From Telluria mixta (GTDB lineage Bacteria > Pseudomonadota > Gammaproteobacteria > Burkholderiales > Burkholderiaceae_D), in the NCBI RefSeq assembly GCF_029223865.1, contig NZ_CP119520.1, positions 3,968,001 through 4,032,000 on the forward strand: DNA of 64,000 nucleotides, in the 5' to 3' direction. Every line of letters starts with the position of its first letter. The stretch's first letter is position 1. Below, piece after piece: positions 26,860 through 36,889 of the stretch. Below the pieces are notes generated by a model that saw only the letters and a program-made list of their open reading frames with translations, was not told where the DNA came from and did not search any database. Position numbers and translations under genes: made by a program.

Positions 26860-28764
26860 ATGAACGATCTGTCTCCCACGCAATCCTGGCCCGACGAGCG
26901 GCGTTACCAGTACCTGATCTCCGGAATCAGCGACTACGCCATCTACATGCTCGATCCGAACGGCTACGTCAGCAGCTGGAATGCCGGCGCCAACCGGTTC
27001 AAGGGCTATGTCGCGCAGGAGATCCTGGGCGAGCACTTCTCGCGCTTCTACACGCCGGAAGACCGCGAAGCGGGCAAGCCCGCGCGCGCGCTGTCGATTG
27101 CGCTGGCGGAGGGCAAGTACGAGGCCGAGGGCTGGCGCGTGCGCAAGGACGGGTCGCGCTTCTGGGCCCACGTGGTGATCGATCCGATCTACAACGAGGA
27201 GGGCGTGCTGCTCGGCTTCGCGAAGGTCACGCGCGACGTCACCGAGCGCAAGCGCACCGAGGATGCGCTGCGCGAAAGCGAGCAGCGCTTCCGCCTGCTC
27301 GTGAACGGCGTCACCGACTACGCGCTGTATATGCTGTCGCCGGAAGGCACCGTCACGAACTGGAATCCCGGCGCCGAGCGCATCAAGGGCTACAGCCAGG
27401 CCGAGATCATCGGCAGCCATCTGTCGCGCTTTTATACGCCGGAAGACCAGGCGGCGGGCATCCCGAAGCGCGCGCTCGACACGGCCGCGGCGGCGGGCCG
27501 CTACGAATCCGAAGGCTGGCGCGTGCGCAAGGACGGCTCGCGCTTCTGGGCCCATGCCGTCATCGACGCCATCCACGGCGACCACGGCGAGCTGCTCGGC
27601 TTCGCGAAGATCACGCGCGACCTGACGGAAAAGAAGAAGGCGGACGAGGCGCTGGAAAAGGCGAATATCGCGCTGTACCAGGCGCAGAAGATGGAATCGA
27701 TCGGCCAGTTGACGGGCGGCGTCGCGCACGACTTCAACAACCTGCTGTCCGTGCTGTCCAGCGGCCTCGAAGTGCTGAACATGCAGCGCGGCGAGGGTGA
27801 TGCGCGTACGCTGGAATCGATGCGCCGCGCGATCGACCGCGGCGCGCGCCTGACCCAGCAACTGCTCGCGTTCGCGCGCCAGCAGCCGCTGCAGGCGGAA
27901 ACGCGCAACCTCAATGCCATCATCCGCGGCTTCGAGTCGGTGCTGCGCCGCGCCGGCAATCCCAGCATCGACTTCGTGATCGACCTCGACCGCAAGGCGC
28001 ACAATGCCCTGATCGACAGCGCGCGCTTCGAGTCGGCGCTGCTGAACCTCGTCGTCAATGCGCGCGACGCGATGCCCGAGGGCGGCCGACTCGTCATCGC
28101 GACGGCCAATGTCGTGGCGGACGGCCAGCACCCGGCCGGCCTGGCGCCCGGCGACTACGTGCGCGTGACGGTGAGCGACACGGGCACCGGCATGCCGCCG
28201 GAGGTGGTGGCGCGCGCCTTCGAGCCGTTCTTCACGACGAAGGAAGTGGGCAAGGGCACGGGCCTGGGCCTGTCCCAGGTCTATGGCTTCATCAAGCAGT
28301 CGGGCGGCGAAGTCGCCATCGACAGCAAGCCGGGCGAGGGCTCGACCGTGGCGATCTACCTGCCGGCCGCCGTCAGCCCCGTCGAGGAGGCACAGGCCGA
28401 GCACACGGAGCGCGTCCTGATCGTCGAGGACGAGCCCGACCTGATGGACGTGGCCGCGTCGCTGTTCACGAGCATGGGCTACGAGGTGGTCACGGCGGCG
28501 AGCGGACAGGAAGCGATCGACGTGATGGAGCGGCGCGACATCGACATCCTGTTCACCGACGTCGTGATGCCGAACGGGATGAACGGTATCGAGCTGGCCA
28601 GCTACACCCGCGAGCATTATCCGGCCACCAAGATCATGCTGGCGTCGGGTTACCCGCTGCCGGCCCTCAAGCAGCGGCATGGCGTCGACCTCAACGACTT
28701 CGCGTTCGTCAACAAGCCGTATCGCCTGTCGGACCTCGCGCGGACGTTACGGTCGGCCGCGTAA
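26860..28764 (+). CDS. Hybrid sensor kinase: PAS - PAS - HisKA - HATPase - receiver
   Basis: A 634-residue soluble hybrid kinase. Two PAS/PAC units (about 16-130 and 142-258) are near copies of each other: both contain [23 protein letters not shown] and LLGFAK(V/I)TRD. Then HisKA with [14 protein letters not shown] (His290), HATPase ([28 protein letters not shown]) and a C-terminal receiver (about 512-630; phospho-acceptor Asp567 in [10 protein letters not shown]). The PAS sequence type ([19 protein letters not shown]) is common in soil bacteria kinases; the bound ligand or chromophore is unknown. A paralogue of the kinase at 19968; the output partner is not evident. Confidence 0.92.
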   Translation: MNDLSPTQSWPDERRYQYLISGISDYAIYMLDPNGYVSSWNAGANRFKGYVAQEILGEHFSRFYTPEDREAGKPARALSIALAEGKYEAEGWRVRKDGSRFWAHVVIDPIYNEEGVLLGFAKVTRDVTERKRTEDALRESEQRFRLLVNGVTDYALYMLSPEGTVTNWNPGAERIKGYSQAEIIGSHLSRFYTPEDQAAGIPKRALDTAAAAGRYESEGWRVRKDGSRFWAHAVIDAIHGDHGELLGFAKITRDLTEKKKADEALEKANIALYQAQKMESIGQLTGGVAHDFNNLLSVLSSGLEVLNMQRGEGDARTLESMRRAIDRGARLTQQLLAFARQQPLQAETRNLNAIIRGFESVLRRAGNPSIDFVIDLDRKAHNALIDSARFESALLNLVVNARDAMPEGGRLVIATANVVADGQHPAGLAPGDYVRVTVSDTGTGMPPEVVARAFEPFFTTKEVGKGTGLGLSQVYGFIKQSGGEVAIDSKPGEGSTVAIYLPAAVSPVEEAQAEHTERVLIVEDEPDLMDVAASLFTSMGYEVVTAASGQEAIDVMERRDIDILFTDVVMPNGMNGIELASYTREHYPATKIMLASGYPLPALKQRHGVDLNDFAFVNKPYRLSDLARTLRSAA

Positions 28765-28768
28765 GGCT

Positions 28769-29965
28769 TCACAAGCCGAAGATGATGTCGCTGATCCGCT
28801 CGTAGACCGGATCGGCCGACGGCCCGTTGTTCGGCCAGTTCAGGATGTCGAAATGGTCGTAGCCCCGGTAATTGCCGAGGAAATTCCACGTCCCTTTCAT
28901 CGCCTTGCCATCGTAGTCGCGCACCGGATGCCCGCCGGGTGCGCGCATGCTCACCGTGTTGACGACGCCATCGTTCGGAAACCACGCGTTGTCGATGCGT
29001 ACCCGGCCCGGCGCGTTCTGCGTGTACGAGCCCATGCCCGGCTGGGCCAGCGAGCCGACGATCCACTCGCCGGCGAACAGCTTGAAGTACGGGATCATGT
29101 CCGCGCGCGGATACTGGAACTGGACGTTCTGCACGGGCGCGAGCACGCGGTCCGTGCCGTTGCAGCACCAGGCGCCGGCTTCCGTCGCCAGCGTTCCCAG
29201 GGAAAAGTAATAGACCGTTGGCGACGTCAGCGCCCAGCGGTTGAATTCGCGCGCGCCGTCCGGCGCCAGTTCCCAGTGGGCCAGTTCGTTGTCGAGGATG
29301 TCGCGCAACGGGCTGCGCAGGTTCGGCAGGACGTCCAGCACGGCGTCGCGCAAGGTGGTGCCGTCGTGCGGCGCGGAGATCGTCACGACGCTCCTGATCC
29401 AGCCGACCTTGCCGCCTTTATAGAGTTCGCCGCCACCTTCGTCGCCGTCCGGCGAGCCGTGTTCCAGCAACTGGATCAGGGCGCGGATCGTCGTGCCGCC
29501 CTGGCTGTGGCCGATCATGTGGACCGGGTGCGCGGCATCCCATTGCGGGTAGAACGCGAGCGGGTAGTTGTCCGGATTGTTGGCCGGGTCCGCGGCCCAG
29601 CATTTACCCGCCGGCTTCTGCGGCTGGCCGGGATAGCCGTAGCGCGCCACGTGGTGGGCGCCGTAGTCGACGCAGCCGCCCTTGATCTGGGCATACAGCT
29701 CGGCGGCGCGGTCCCAGTTCGATGCGATCGCGCCCACCTGGGCCGTGAAGACGGTGTGCGGGCCGTGGTAGACGGTGAGGTGCGCGGCGATGTTGCCGTA
29801 GCCGCCCCAGTACAGGAAGCTGCCGAGCGGATGCGATTCCGGCCCGAAGCCGAGGACGCCGTGCACGAGCACGACGGGATCGTTATTGGCCGCGCGGGCA
29901 GGCGTGCCGAGTAATGCGGCAAGCGCCAGCAGCGCGCAGGCGCAGGACTTCGTCAGTCGCAACAT
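28769..29965 (-). CDS. Exported triacylglycerol lipase-like alpha/beta hydrolase
   Basis: A 398-residue secreted lipase. Start at 29965 is preceded by GGAGAG; an ATG 12 bases further up is inside that ribosome site and less likely. A signal peptide covers residues 1-25 (LLALAALLGTPARA). The mature protein shows VVLVHGVLGFGPE, GGYGNIAAHL, and the nucleophile elbow GHSQGG with Ser154, followed by TISAPHDGT. These are features of the large bacterial lipase family I.5-like group. Cys pairs (Cys98/Cys122, Cys-Cys in GAWCCNGTD) suggest disulfides. It ends 5 bases from the convergent hybrid kinase. Confidence 0.83.
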   Translation of the reverse strand: MLRLTKSCACALLALAALLGTPARAANNDPVVLVHGVLGFGPESHPLGSFLYWGGYGNIAAHLTVYHGPHTVFTAQVGAIASNWDRAAELYAQIKGGCVDYGAHHVARYGYPGQPQKPAGKCWAADPANNPDNYPLAFYPQWDAAHPVHMIGHSQGGTTIRALIQLLEHGSPDGDEGGGELYKGGKVGWIRSVVTISAPHDGTTLRDAVLDVLPNLRSPLRDILDNELAHWELAPDGAREFNRWALTSPTVYYFSLGTLATEAGAWCCNGTDRVLAPVQNVQFQYPRADMIPYFKLFAGEWIVGSLAQPGMGSYTQNAPGRVRIDNAWFPNDGVVNTVSMRAPGGHPVRDYDGKAMKGTWNFLGNYRGYDHFDILNWPNNGPSADPVYERISDIIFGL

Positions 29966-30149
29966 GTGACTCTCCATTGACGTGGCGAGCCCATTGTCGG
30001 TTTGATATGCGGCGCGGAGTTTGCGCTGCCTCGACCGGGACGACGAAACGGCTGCTGCAATGCAACAAAATGGTGTCGGTGTGGCTTGTGCGCACTATAC
30101 CGGCGCACATGGCGCGCCGGTCATTGTGCGGAGCGAAAAAACGAGACGA

Positions 30150-31394
30150 TCAGTTCGCCGCCGTCATGCCCACCGCATTGCCCACTGCGCCATTGCCCGG
30201 CGCAGCGGGCGCCGTCGTGTTCGAGGCGGTGACCGCAGCCTTCTCGGCCAGGTCCGGGTTCCACACGACGTGCTCGTCCACCGAGTACAGGCGGCACGGC
30301 TTGTCGCTCTTGGCCGAGCAGGTGGCCAGGGCGCGGGCTTCCGGATCCTCGCCTTCCTCGGCCCAGCACCAGGCGCCGCTGGGCGACACCGCGAACGCGC
30401 GCGGCGTCATCTTGGTCAGATATTCGCGGTAGGCGCGCTTGCCGTTCTCGGACAGGAACGGCACGGCATCGGCGTCCTCGATGGCGGCGAAGTTCGTCGC
30501 CTGCGGCTGCGGCGGTTCCGGCACCTTGAACACGACCCTGGTCGGCATGCCGATCTGCTGCAGGAAATTCATCGTGTCGGCCAGCCATACCTTTTGGCCG
30601 TCGCGGCTGGCCAGCATTCCATGCGAATCTCGCTTGAACGCGGCGTACTCGACAAGCTGGGCGCGGCCGCCGGCCTGTTCGAACGCGTCGTGCATGCGCG
30701 CCACGAGTTCCGGCGAGAACAGCGAATCGTTCTGGCCATACATCCACAGGCTCGGCACCTTGTTCTGCGAGCCGTATTCGGCGAAGGCCGAGACGAGGGC
30801 GGAGCGCCAGCCGCAGCCGTTGCTGTCGTCGCGCAGGCCGCCCGCGAAGTTGATCAGGCCGCGCACGCCCGGCAGGTCCTCGGTGCCGAGCGCCATCGTC
30901 GCGAGGCCGCCATACGACTGGCCGGCGACGACGACGTGGTCCGTATCGACCCATTTCTGCGCCCGCGCGTATTCGAGGGTGTCCTTGATGTCCTCGGCCT
31001 GGGTGTAGCCGTTGGCCGTCATGTCGCAGCCGTGGTCGCGGTAATAACCCGTCGAGTTGGCGAAGCCCTGGCGCATCGGCACCATCACGGCATAGCCCCG
31101 TTCCACGAAGGCGTGGGCCATGTGGTAGAAGCGGTCGCGCGGCTGCAGGTTCGGGTGACCCGGATCCTTGCCGTGGTTGATGATGATGAGCGGGAATGGG
31201 CCCGGGCCGTTCGGCTGGAACACGGTCGTCTCGAGGCGGGCCTGGTGGTTCTGGCCGGCCGGGATCAGGACGATGTGCTCGTTGATCCGGTAGTCGAGCT
31301 GCAGCTCCTGTTCGATGGCGAGACCCGGCAGCAGGGCCAGGGAAGCGATGAAGGCGGCAGTCAGTTTGCGAACGGAAGGGCGGACTTTAAGCAT
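30150..31394 (-). CDS. Exported alpha/beta hydrolase with an extra C-terminal domain
   Basis: A 414-residue protein. The N-terminus (MLKVRPSVRKLTAAFIASLALLPGLA) is a signal peptide or signal anchor. The catalytic core has INHGKDP, the nucleophile elbow AGQSYGG with Ser160, and the acid segment MYGQNDSLF, like dienelactone hydrolase/acyl peptidase relatives. Residues about 310-385 (FLSENGKRAYREYLTKMTPRAFAVSPSGAWCWAEEG...ALATCS) form a separate Cys-containing module, and the tail is Ala/Thr/Gly-rich and low complexity. The substrate is unknown. Between its stop and the lipase start lies a 184-base gap with no further gene. Confidence 0.78.
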   Translation of the reverse strand: MLKVRPSVRKLTAAFIASLALLPGLAIEQELQLDYRINEHIVLIPAGQNHQARLETTVFQPNGPGPFPLIIINHGKDPGHPNLQPRDRFYHMAHAFVERGYAVMVPMRQGFANSTGYYRDHGCDMTANGYTQAEDIKDTLEYARAQKWVDTDHVVVAGQSYGGLATMALGTEDLPGVRGLINFAGGLRDDSNGCGWRSALVSAFAEYGSQNKVPSLWMYGQNDSLFSPELVARMHDAFEQAGGRAQLVEYAAFKRDSHGMLASRDGQKVWLADTMNFLQQIGMPTRVVFKVPEPPQPQATNFAAIEDADAVPFLSENGKRAYREYLTKMTPRAFAVSPSGAWCWAEEGEDPEARALATCSAKSDKPCRLYSVDEHVVWNPDLAEKAAVTASNTTAPAAPGNGAVGNAVGMTAAN

Positions 31395-31599
31395 GGAGGA
31401 CTCTGGAACGACACCGGGTTTGCTCGTTTTCCACGAATACTGATTGCCTCGTGGAATGAATTGATTCTAAGCACGGTGATTTCTCAGAGCAATGTCCAAT
31501 TAACCAAATCTCGAACTAAATCTTCGCGTGTGGCCACATTTGCCATAACAGGCCGATAATCTGCATGGCCAACGATTGGGATACCCATGTTTAACTGAC

Positions 31600-32028
31600 A
31601 TGAATACCGACGACCGTTTCCTTCAAGCCCTGCAAGGCAGTGCGCGCGCCTGGCGTCTCGCGTTCGAACGCCACCTGAAGGCGCACGGACTGACGATGGC
31701 CGGGTGGAATGCGCTGACGGCCGTGGCAAGCAGCCCGGAACCGCCGTCGCAGCGGGAACTGGCGCGCCGGCTCGGCGTCGATGGCGCCACGCTCGTGACG
31801 ACCCTCGACCGCCTCGTCGCGGGCGGCCTCGTGCGGCGCGATTCGGAACCGGGCGACCGCCGCGTCAAGCGCATCGCCCTCACGCCGCAGGGCGAGACGG
31901 TCATGGGCCACGTGCATGCGGAAGCGGCCGCGCTGCGCCGCCTGACCGTCGCGCGGCTGGACGCCGACGCCATGGCCGCGGCCGCCGCCGTGCTGGAAGA
32001 CCTGCAGCGGCTGCTGGAGAGCCCATGA
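31600..32028 (+). CDS. MarR family regulator of the efflux operon
   Basis: A 142-residue winged-helix repressor. Seen: RAWRLAFERHLKAHGLTMAGWNALTAV (dimer and early helices), the recognition helix region SQRELARRLGVDGATLVTTLDRLVAGGLVRR, and the wing DRRVKRIALTPQGE. The start at 31600 (ATG) is taken; an upstream TTG at 31576 is less likely. The stop overlaps the MFS start (ATGA), so it is the first gene of the EmrAB/NodT-like operon and very likely its local repressor. The 205-base gap to the divergent hydrolase is AT-rich and must hold its promoter; I see no perfect operator there. Confidence 0.9.
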   Translation: MNTDDRFLQALQGSARAWRLAFERHLKAHGLTMAGWNALTAVASSPEPPSQRELARRLGVDGATLVTTLDRLVAGGLVRRDSEPGDRRVKRIALTPQGETVMGHVHAEAAALRRLTVARLDADAMAAAAAVLEDLQRLLESP

Positions 32029-33761
32029 GCGACGCCGATTACGCGCCGCGCCAGTGGGACCCGGACGAGCGTCCCACGTTGCCGGGCGGCCCATCCTTCC
32101 CCAAGCACTCGACGCCGCGCCGCATCGCCTATTTCCTGATCGGCACGCTCGTGACCATCACGGGCGGCCTGGGCAATGCGCTCGTCACCGTCAACCTCGT
32201 CAACCTGCAGGGCACACTAGGCGTCTTCGCGGCCGAGGTCAACTGGCTGCCGACGGCCTATGTGATGACCAATGTGTCGATGAACCTGTTGCTGGTGAAA
32301 TTCCGCCAGCAATTCGGCCTGCGCGCGTTCACCGAGTTCTTCCTCGTGCTGTATGCCCTGATCACGTTCGCGCACCTGTTCGTCAACGACCTGGGCTCCG
32401 CGATCGCCGTGCGCGCCGCCCACGGCATGGCGGGTGCGGCCCTGTCGACGCTGGGCCTGTACTACAGCCTGCAGGCGTTTAAAAGGGAATGGCGGCCGCG
32501 GGGCATCGTGATCTCGACCGGCATCGCGCAGCTCGCGCAGCCGATCGCCTACATCTTTTCCCGGAGCCTTTTGCAGATCGCGGAATGGCGCGGGCTGTAC
32601 CTGTTCGAGCTCGGGCTCACGCTCGTCACGCTGGCGGCCGTGCTGTGGCTGAAACTGCCGCCGGGCGACCGCTTCAAGGCGTTCCGGCCCACGGATTTCC
32701 TCACGTTCTCGCTGTTCGCGCCCGGCATGGCGCTGCTGTGCGCGGCGCTCACGTTCGGCCGCGTGCTGTGGTGGACGGAGAATGCATGGGTGGGCGTCGC
32801 GCTGGCCGCGTCCGTCGTGCTGCTGCTGGCCGCGATCTGCGTCGAGCACAACCGCGACAACCCGCTGCTGAACATCCGCTGGCTGACCAACGGGATGATC
32901 CTGCGTCTGTCCATCGCGCTGATGCTCGTGCGCGTCGTGCTGTCGGAGCAGAGCGTGGGCGCCGTCGGCTTCCTGCGCCTCGTGGGCCTGAACAACGACG
33001 AGATGCAGACACTGTTCATTGTCATCCTGCTCGCGACCGTCCTCGGTATCGTCGTCTCCGTGCTGGTCACCCGACCGCCGCACCTGATGGCGCCGCAGGT
33101 GGTGGCATTGCTGATCATGGCGCTGGGCGCGTGGATCGATTCGAACGCGACCAATGCCACGCGGCCCGCCCAGATGTACGTGAGCCAGGGCCTGCTGGCG
33201 TTCGGCGGCGTGATGTTCCTCGGGCCGCTGCTGCTGACCCTGCTCGGGTCCGTGATCGCGAATCCTGCCAACCTGATCAGCTTTTCCGTCCTGTTCGGCC
33301 TGACGCAGAACCTGGGCGGCCTGATCGGCTCGTCGTTGCTGGGCACGTTCCAGGTGATGCGCGAAAAATACCACTCGTCCGTGCTGGCCGAGCAACTGAG
33401 TTCGCTCGATCCGCTCGTCGCCGCGCGCATCCAGCAGTACGGGGCCGCGTATGCGCGCCAGCTCGCGGATCCGTCCGCGCGCACGCGCCAGGGCATTTCC
33501 GTGCTGACGCAGACGGCCGCCCGCGAAGCGAACATCCTCGCCTACAACGACGTGTTCCTGCTGATCGCCATCATCGCGACCCTGCTGGCCGCATGGATCT
33601 TCGGCCGCTCGCTGTGGCTGAAATACGTAGCGCCGCCACCGCCGGCGCCGGTGCCGGTCCCGGCGCCGCCCGATCCGACCGATTCGCCGATCGCCGTGCC
33701 GTCCGGCGACCGCCGCACGGCGCCGCGCCCGCCCGAGCCGGCGCCGGCCGTCCCAACCTGA
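32025..33761 (+). CDS. MFS efflux permease, EmrB/DHA2-like
   Basis: A 578-residue permease with about 14 hydrophobic segments. It begins in the ATGA overlap with the MarR gene. The N-terminal ~40 residues are hydrophilic; the core starts at RIAYFLIGTLVTITGGLGNALVTVNLVNLQGTL. The usual motif-C glycines and the acidic residue of helix 1 seen in EmrB (LDxTIVNVAL) are replaced by NALVTVNLVNL, an atypical version. The C-terminal 40 residues are Pro-rich (PPPPAPVPVPAPPDP...), probably disordered. It should work with the membrane fusion protein and outer-membrane factor that follow to expel a toxic compound across both membranes. Confidence 0.87.
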   Translation: MSDADYAPRQWDPDERPTLPGGPSFPKHSTPRRIAYFLIGTLVTITGGLGNALVTVNLVNLQGTLGVFAAEVNWLPTAYVMTNVSMNLLLVKFRQQFGLRAFTEFFLVLYALITFAHLFVNDLGSAIAVRAAHGMAGAALSTLGLYYSLQAFKREWRPRGIVISTGIAQLAQPIAYIFSRSLLQIAEWRGLYLFELGLTLVTLAAVLWLKLPPGDRFKAFRPTDFLTFSLFAPGMALLCAALTFGRVLWWTENAWVGVALAASVVLLLAAICVEHNRDNPLLNIRWLTNGMILRLSIALMLVRVVLSEQSVGAVGFLRLVGLNNDEMQTLFIVILLATVLGIVVSVLVTRPPHLMAPQVVALLIMALGAWIDSNATNATRPAQMYVSQGLLAFGGVMFLGPLLLTLLGSVIANPANLISFSVLFGLTQNLGGLIGSSLLGTFQVMREKYHSSVLAEQLSSLDPLVAARIQQYGAAYARQLADPSARTRQGISVLTQTAAREANILAYNDVFLLIAIIATLLAAWIFGRSLWLKYVAPPPPAPVPVPAPPDPTDSPIAVPSGDRRTAPRPPEPAPAVPT

Positions 33762-33775
33762 ACCGAGCCTTCACC

Positions 33776-34855
33776 ATGCCGGAATCCACAACGACACAAC
33801 AAAAATCGAATCGCCACGTCATCGTGAGCGGCCTGCTGTTCGCCCTCATCGCGCTGATCGGCGTCCTGATCGTGCTGTACGCCTGGAACCTGCCGCCGTT
33901 CCACAGCGCCATGCAGTCGACCGAGAATGCCCTCGTGCGCGGGCAGGTGACGATCATCAGCCCGCAGCTGTCCGGCTACGTCGTCGAAGTCGACGTGCAG
34001 GATTACCAGATGGTCCATCAGGGCCAGCTCCTGATGCGCATCGACGACCGCATCTACCAGCAGAGACTCGACCAGGCGAAGGCGCAACTGGCGACGACGC
34101 GCGCGGCCCTCGCGAACTTCGCGCAGAGCCGCGGCACGGCCAGCGCCACGATCGCGCAGAACCAGGCCGCCGTCGCCAACGCGGCCGCCCAGGCGCAGCG
34201 TGCGAATGCCGACCTGAGACGTGTGGAAGAACTGGCGGCCGACGGCTCCCTGTCCGCGCGCGAACGGGACGCCGCCCGCGCCACCCGTGCCCAGACCGTC
34301 GCCGCGGCCGAGCAGGCGCGGGCGGCACTGGAAATCTCGCGCCAGAACCTGCGCACCGTGGACGTCAACCGCGCATCGCTGGAAGCGGCCGTCGCGAACG
34401 CGGAGGCGGCCGTGCGGCTGGCGGAGATCGACCTGTCCAACACGAGAATCGTCGCGCCGCGCGACGGCCAGCTGGGGCAGGTCAGCGTGCGCCTCGGCGC
34501 GTTCGTCAACGCGGGCGCGCAACTGACGGCGCTCGTGCCGCAGACAATGTGGGTCGTCGCCAACATGAAGGAGACGCAGATGGCCGACGTGCGCGTCGGC
34601 CAGCCCGTTTCGTTCACCGTCGACGCGCTGAACCACGCGAAGCTGCGCGGCCACGTCGAGCAGATCGCGCCGGCCACCGGATCCGAATTTTCCGTGATCG
34701 TGCCGGACAACGCGACAGGCAACTTCGTCAAGATCGCCCAGCGGATCCCGGTCCGCATCAGCATCGATCCGAACCAGGAACTGGCGGCGCGGCTGCGGCC
34801 GGGGATGTCCGTCGTGGCCAGCATCGACACGAAAGCGAAAGGGCAGGCCCGATGA
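33776..34855 (+). CDS. HlyD/EmrA-type membrane fusion protein
   Basis: A 359-residue periplasmic adaptor. One N-terminal transmembrane helix (about 16-36), a first half-lipoyl segment (GQVTIISPQLSGYVVEVDVQDYQMVHQGQLLMRID, about 55-90), a long Ala-rich coiled-coil hairpin (about 92-220), the second half-lipoyl segment (NTRIVAPRDGQLGQVSVRLGAFV) and a beta-barrel domain. It would bridge the MFS pump and the outer-membrane channel. It starts 14 bases after the pump and overlaps the next gene by ATGA. Confidence 0.92.
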   Translation: MPESTTTQQKSNRHVIVSGLLFALIALIGVLIVLYAWNLPPFHSAMQSTENALVRGQVTIISPQLSGYVVEVDVQDYQMVHQGQLLMRIDDRIYQQRLDQAKAQLATTRAALANFAQSRGTASATIAQNQAAVANAAAQAQRANADLRRVEELAADGSLSARERDAARATRAQTVAAAEQARAALEISRQNLRTVDVNRASLEAAVANAEAAVRLAEIDLSNTRIVAPRDGQLGQVSVRLGAFVNAGAQLTALVPQTMWVVANMKETQMADVRVGQPVSFTVDALNHAKLRGHVEQIAPATGSEFSVIVPDNATGNFVKIAQRIPVRISIDPNQELAARLRPGMSVVASIDTKAKGQAR

Positions 34856-36222
34856 AGCGCCGGTTATTACTGTGCGGGTGCGCCGCGCTGCTGGCCGGCT
34901 GCCGCATCCCCGTGCAGCCGCCGCCGCAGCCGACGCTCGCCGTGCCGCCCGCGTGGAGAAGCCAGGTGGGGCCGGGCGCGCCCGTCGAGCGCGACTGGTG
35001 GCATGCGTTCGCCGATCCCGCGCTGGACCGCCTGGTCGCGCAGGCCTTGGAACGCAACAACGAGGTGCGCACGGCGCAGGCGCGGCTGCAGGAATACCGG
35101 GCGCGCGTCCAGGTGGCGCGCGCGGCCGGGGAGCCGACCTTGTCGGTCGGGTTCACGCCTACGCGCGCGCGCGTGATCGGGCCGTTCGGCACGCCGATCG
35201 ACACGACGTCCCTCCAGGGCGCGTTCCAGGCCGCCTACGAGCTCGATCCGTTCGGCCGCACGGCCAGCCTGACGGAAGCGTCGCGGCTCGACTACGCCGC
35301 GCAGCAGGCCGCGGCGGACGCGACGGCGCTGTCGGTGGCGGCGAACACGGCGTCCGGCTATTTGAACCTGCGCGGCCTCGATGCCCAGCTGGAGCTCGCG
35401 CGCGCCACGCTCGCGTCGCGCCAGCGCTCGCTGGACCTGGCGCGGCGCCAGTTCGAGGTCGGCTACAGCTCGCGCCTGGAATTGTCGCAGGCCGAGGCGG
35501 AATATCGCGCGACTGCCGCCGTCGTGCCGCAACTGGAACGGGCGATCGCGCAGCAGGAGAACGCCCTCGACATCCTCGCCGGCGCCAATCCCGGCCCCGT
35601 CGGGCGGGGCGCCGAGCTCGTCCGCCTGAACGCGCCCGCGATCCAGCCGGGGTTGCCGTCCGAACTGCTGCGCCGGCGGCCCGACATCGCCTCGGCCGAA
35701 CGCGCGCTCGCCGCGGCCGACGCGAGCCTCGCGGCGGCGCGCGACCAGATGCTGCCGTCGCTGCGCCTGACGGCGTCGCTGGGCGCGTATGCGAACGATC
35801 TGCCGACATTGCTGTCATCCCCGACAAAGCTGTGGAGCGTGGGCGGCAGCGTGCTGGCGCCGCTGTTCGACGCGGGCAGGCTGCGTGCCCAGGCCGAGAT
35901 CAGCGCGTCGCTGCGCGACCGCGCCGTGTTCGCGTACGAAGCCGCCGTGCGCAACGCGTTCGCCGATACGGAGAATGCCCTGACGGCCGTACAGCGCCTG
36001 CGCGAACAGCTGGACGAGGTCGAGGCGCGCCGCGTGGCCACGAGCGAAGTCCTGCGCATCGCCCACAACCGCTACCGCAACGGCTATTCGTCGTACCTGG
36101 AAGAGCTGGATGCCCAGCGCAACGCCTTCGCCGCGGAGAACGCCGCGCTGCAGCTGCGCGCCGCCTGGCTGCAGGCCCACGTCGACCTGTACCGCGCGCT
36201 GGGCGGCGGCTGGAACCAATAA
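34852..36222 (+). CDS. NodT-family outer-membrane efflux lipoprotein
   Basis: A 456-residue TolC-like channel protein. Lipoprotein signal with lipobox LLAGC (Cys17). Two OEP repeats are seen: WWHAFADPALDRLVAQALERNNEVRTAQARLQEY (about 44-82) and the second near 270-330 (RRRPDIASAERALAAADASLAAARDQMLPSLRLTASLG), typical of the NodT/OprM/CusC family. It completes the tripartite pump with the two preceding genes. It ends 19 bases before the FMN reductase gene. Confidence 0.92.
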   Translation: MKRRLLLCGCAALLAGCRIPVQPPPQPTLAVPPAWRSQVGPGAPVERDWWHAFADPALDRLVAQALERNNEVRTAQARLQEYRARVQVARAAGEPTLSVGFTPTRARVIGPFGTPIDTTSLQGAFQAAYELDPFGRTASLTEASRLDYAAQQAAADATALSVAANTASGYLNLRGLDAQLELARATLASRQRSLDLARRQFEVGYSSRLELSQAEAEYRATAAVVPQLERAIAQQENALDILAGANPGPVGRGAELVRLNAPAIQPGLPSELLRRRPDIASAERALAAADASLAAARDQMLPSLRLTASLGAYANDLPTLLSSPTKLWSVGGSVLAPLFDAGRLRAQAEISASLRDRAVFAYEAAVRNAFADTENALTAVQRLREQLDEVEARRVATSEVLRIAHNRYRNGYSSYLEELDAQRNAFAAENAALQLRAAWLQAHVDLYRALGGGWNQ

Positions 36223-36241
36223 CATCCATGGAGGAGGGAAC

Positions 36242-36856
36242 ATGATCAAGATCGGAATCATCGTCGGGAGCACCCGGCCGGGCCGCAAGGCGCTGGACGT
36301 GGCGCGCTGGGTGCTGGACATCGCGGGCATGCGCGCGGACGCCGTGTTCGAACTGGTCGACATCCAGGATTTCAACCTGCCGCTGCTGGACGAACCCGTG
36401 CCGCCGTCGCTGGGCCAGTACACGCAGCCGCACACGCAGGCCTGGGCCGCGGCCATCGCCGGTTTCGACGGCTTCGTGTTCGTGACGCCGGAATACAACC
36501 ACGGCACGTCGGGCGCGCTGAAGAACGCCATCGATTTCCTGTACAAGGAATGGAATAACAAGGCGGCGGGCTTCGTCGGCTACGGCAGCGCGGGCGGCTC
36601 GCGCGCCATCGAGAGCCTGCGCCTCGTGATGGGCGAGCTGATGGTGGCCGACGTGCGCGCGCAGGTGATGCTGTCGCTGCGCACCGACTTCGAGAATTAC
36701 ACGACCTTCAATCCGGCCGAGCATCACGAGCAGTCCGTGGATGCGATGCTGGACCAGGTGGTGGCGTGGAGTCGGGCGCTCCGGACGCTGCGGCCGGATG
36801 CGCCCATCACTTCCGCCGACGCGCCGCATACGGGGCAGCGCATGGGCAGCCAGTGA
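36242..36856 (+). CDS. NAD(P)H-dependent FMN reductase (flavodoxin-like)
   Basis: A 204-residue flavoprotein. The FMN phosphate-binding loop GSTRPGRKA is at the N-terminus, and FVTPEYNHGTSGALKNAIDFLYKEW (about 80-104) is the signature of the NADPH-dependent FMN reductase/azoreductase family. GGAGGG lies 5 bases upstream of the start. It is the last gene of the MarR-pump operon, which points to reductive detoxification of the same compound the pump exports, for instance a quinone or azo/nitro aromatic; this is inference from context. Confidence 0.9.
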   Translation: MIKIGIIVGSTRPGRKALDVARWVLDIAGMRADAVFELVDIQDFNLPLLDEPVPPSLGQYTQPHTQAWAAAIAGFDGFVFVTPEYNHGTSGALKNAIDFLYKEWNNKAAGFVGYGSAGGSRAIESLRLVMGELMVADVRAQVMLSLRTDFENYTTFNPAEHHEQSVDAMLDQVVAWSRALRTLRPDAPITSADAPHTGQRMGSQ

Positions 36857-36889
36857 TCGTCCGGGGCGGCGGGGTTAAAATCGCCGCCC

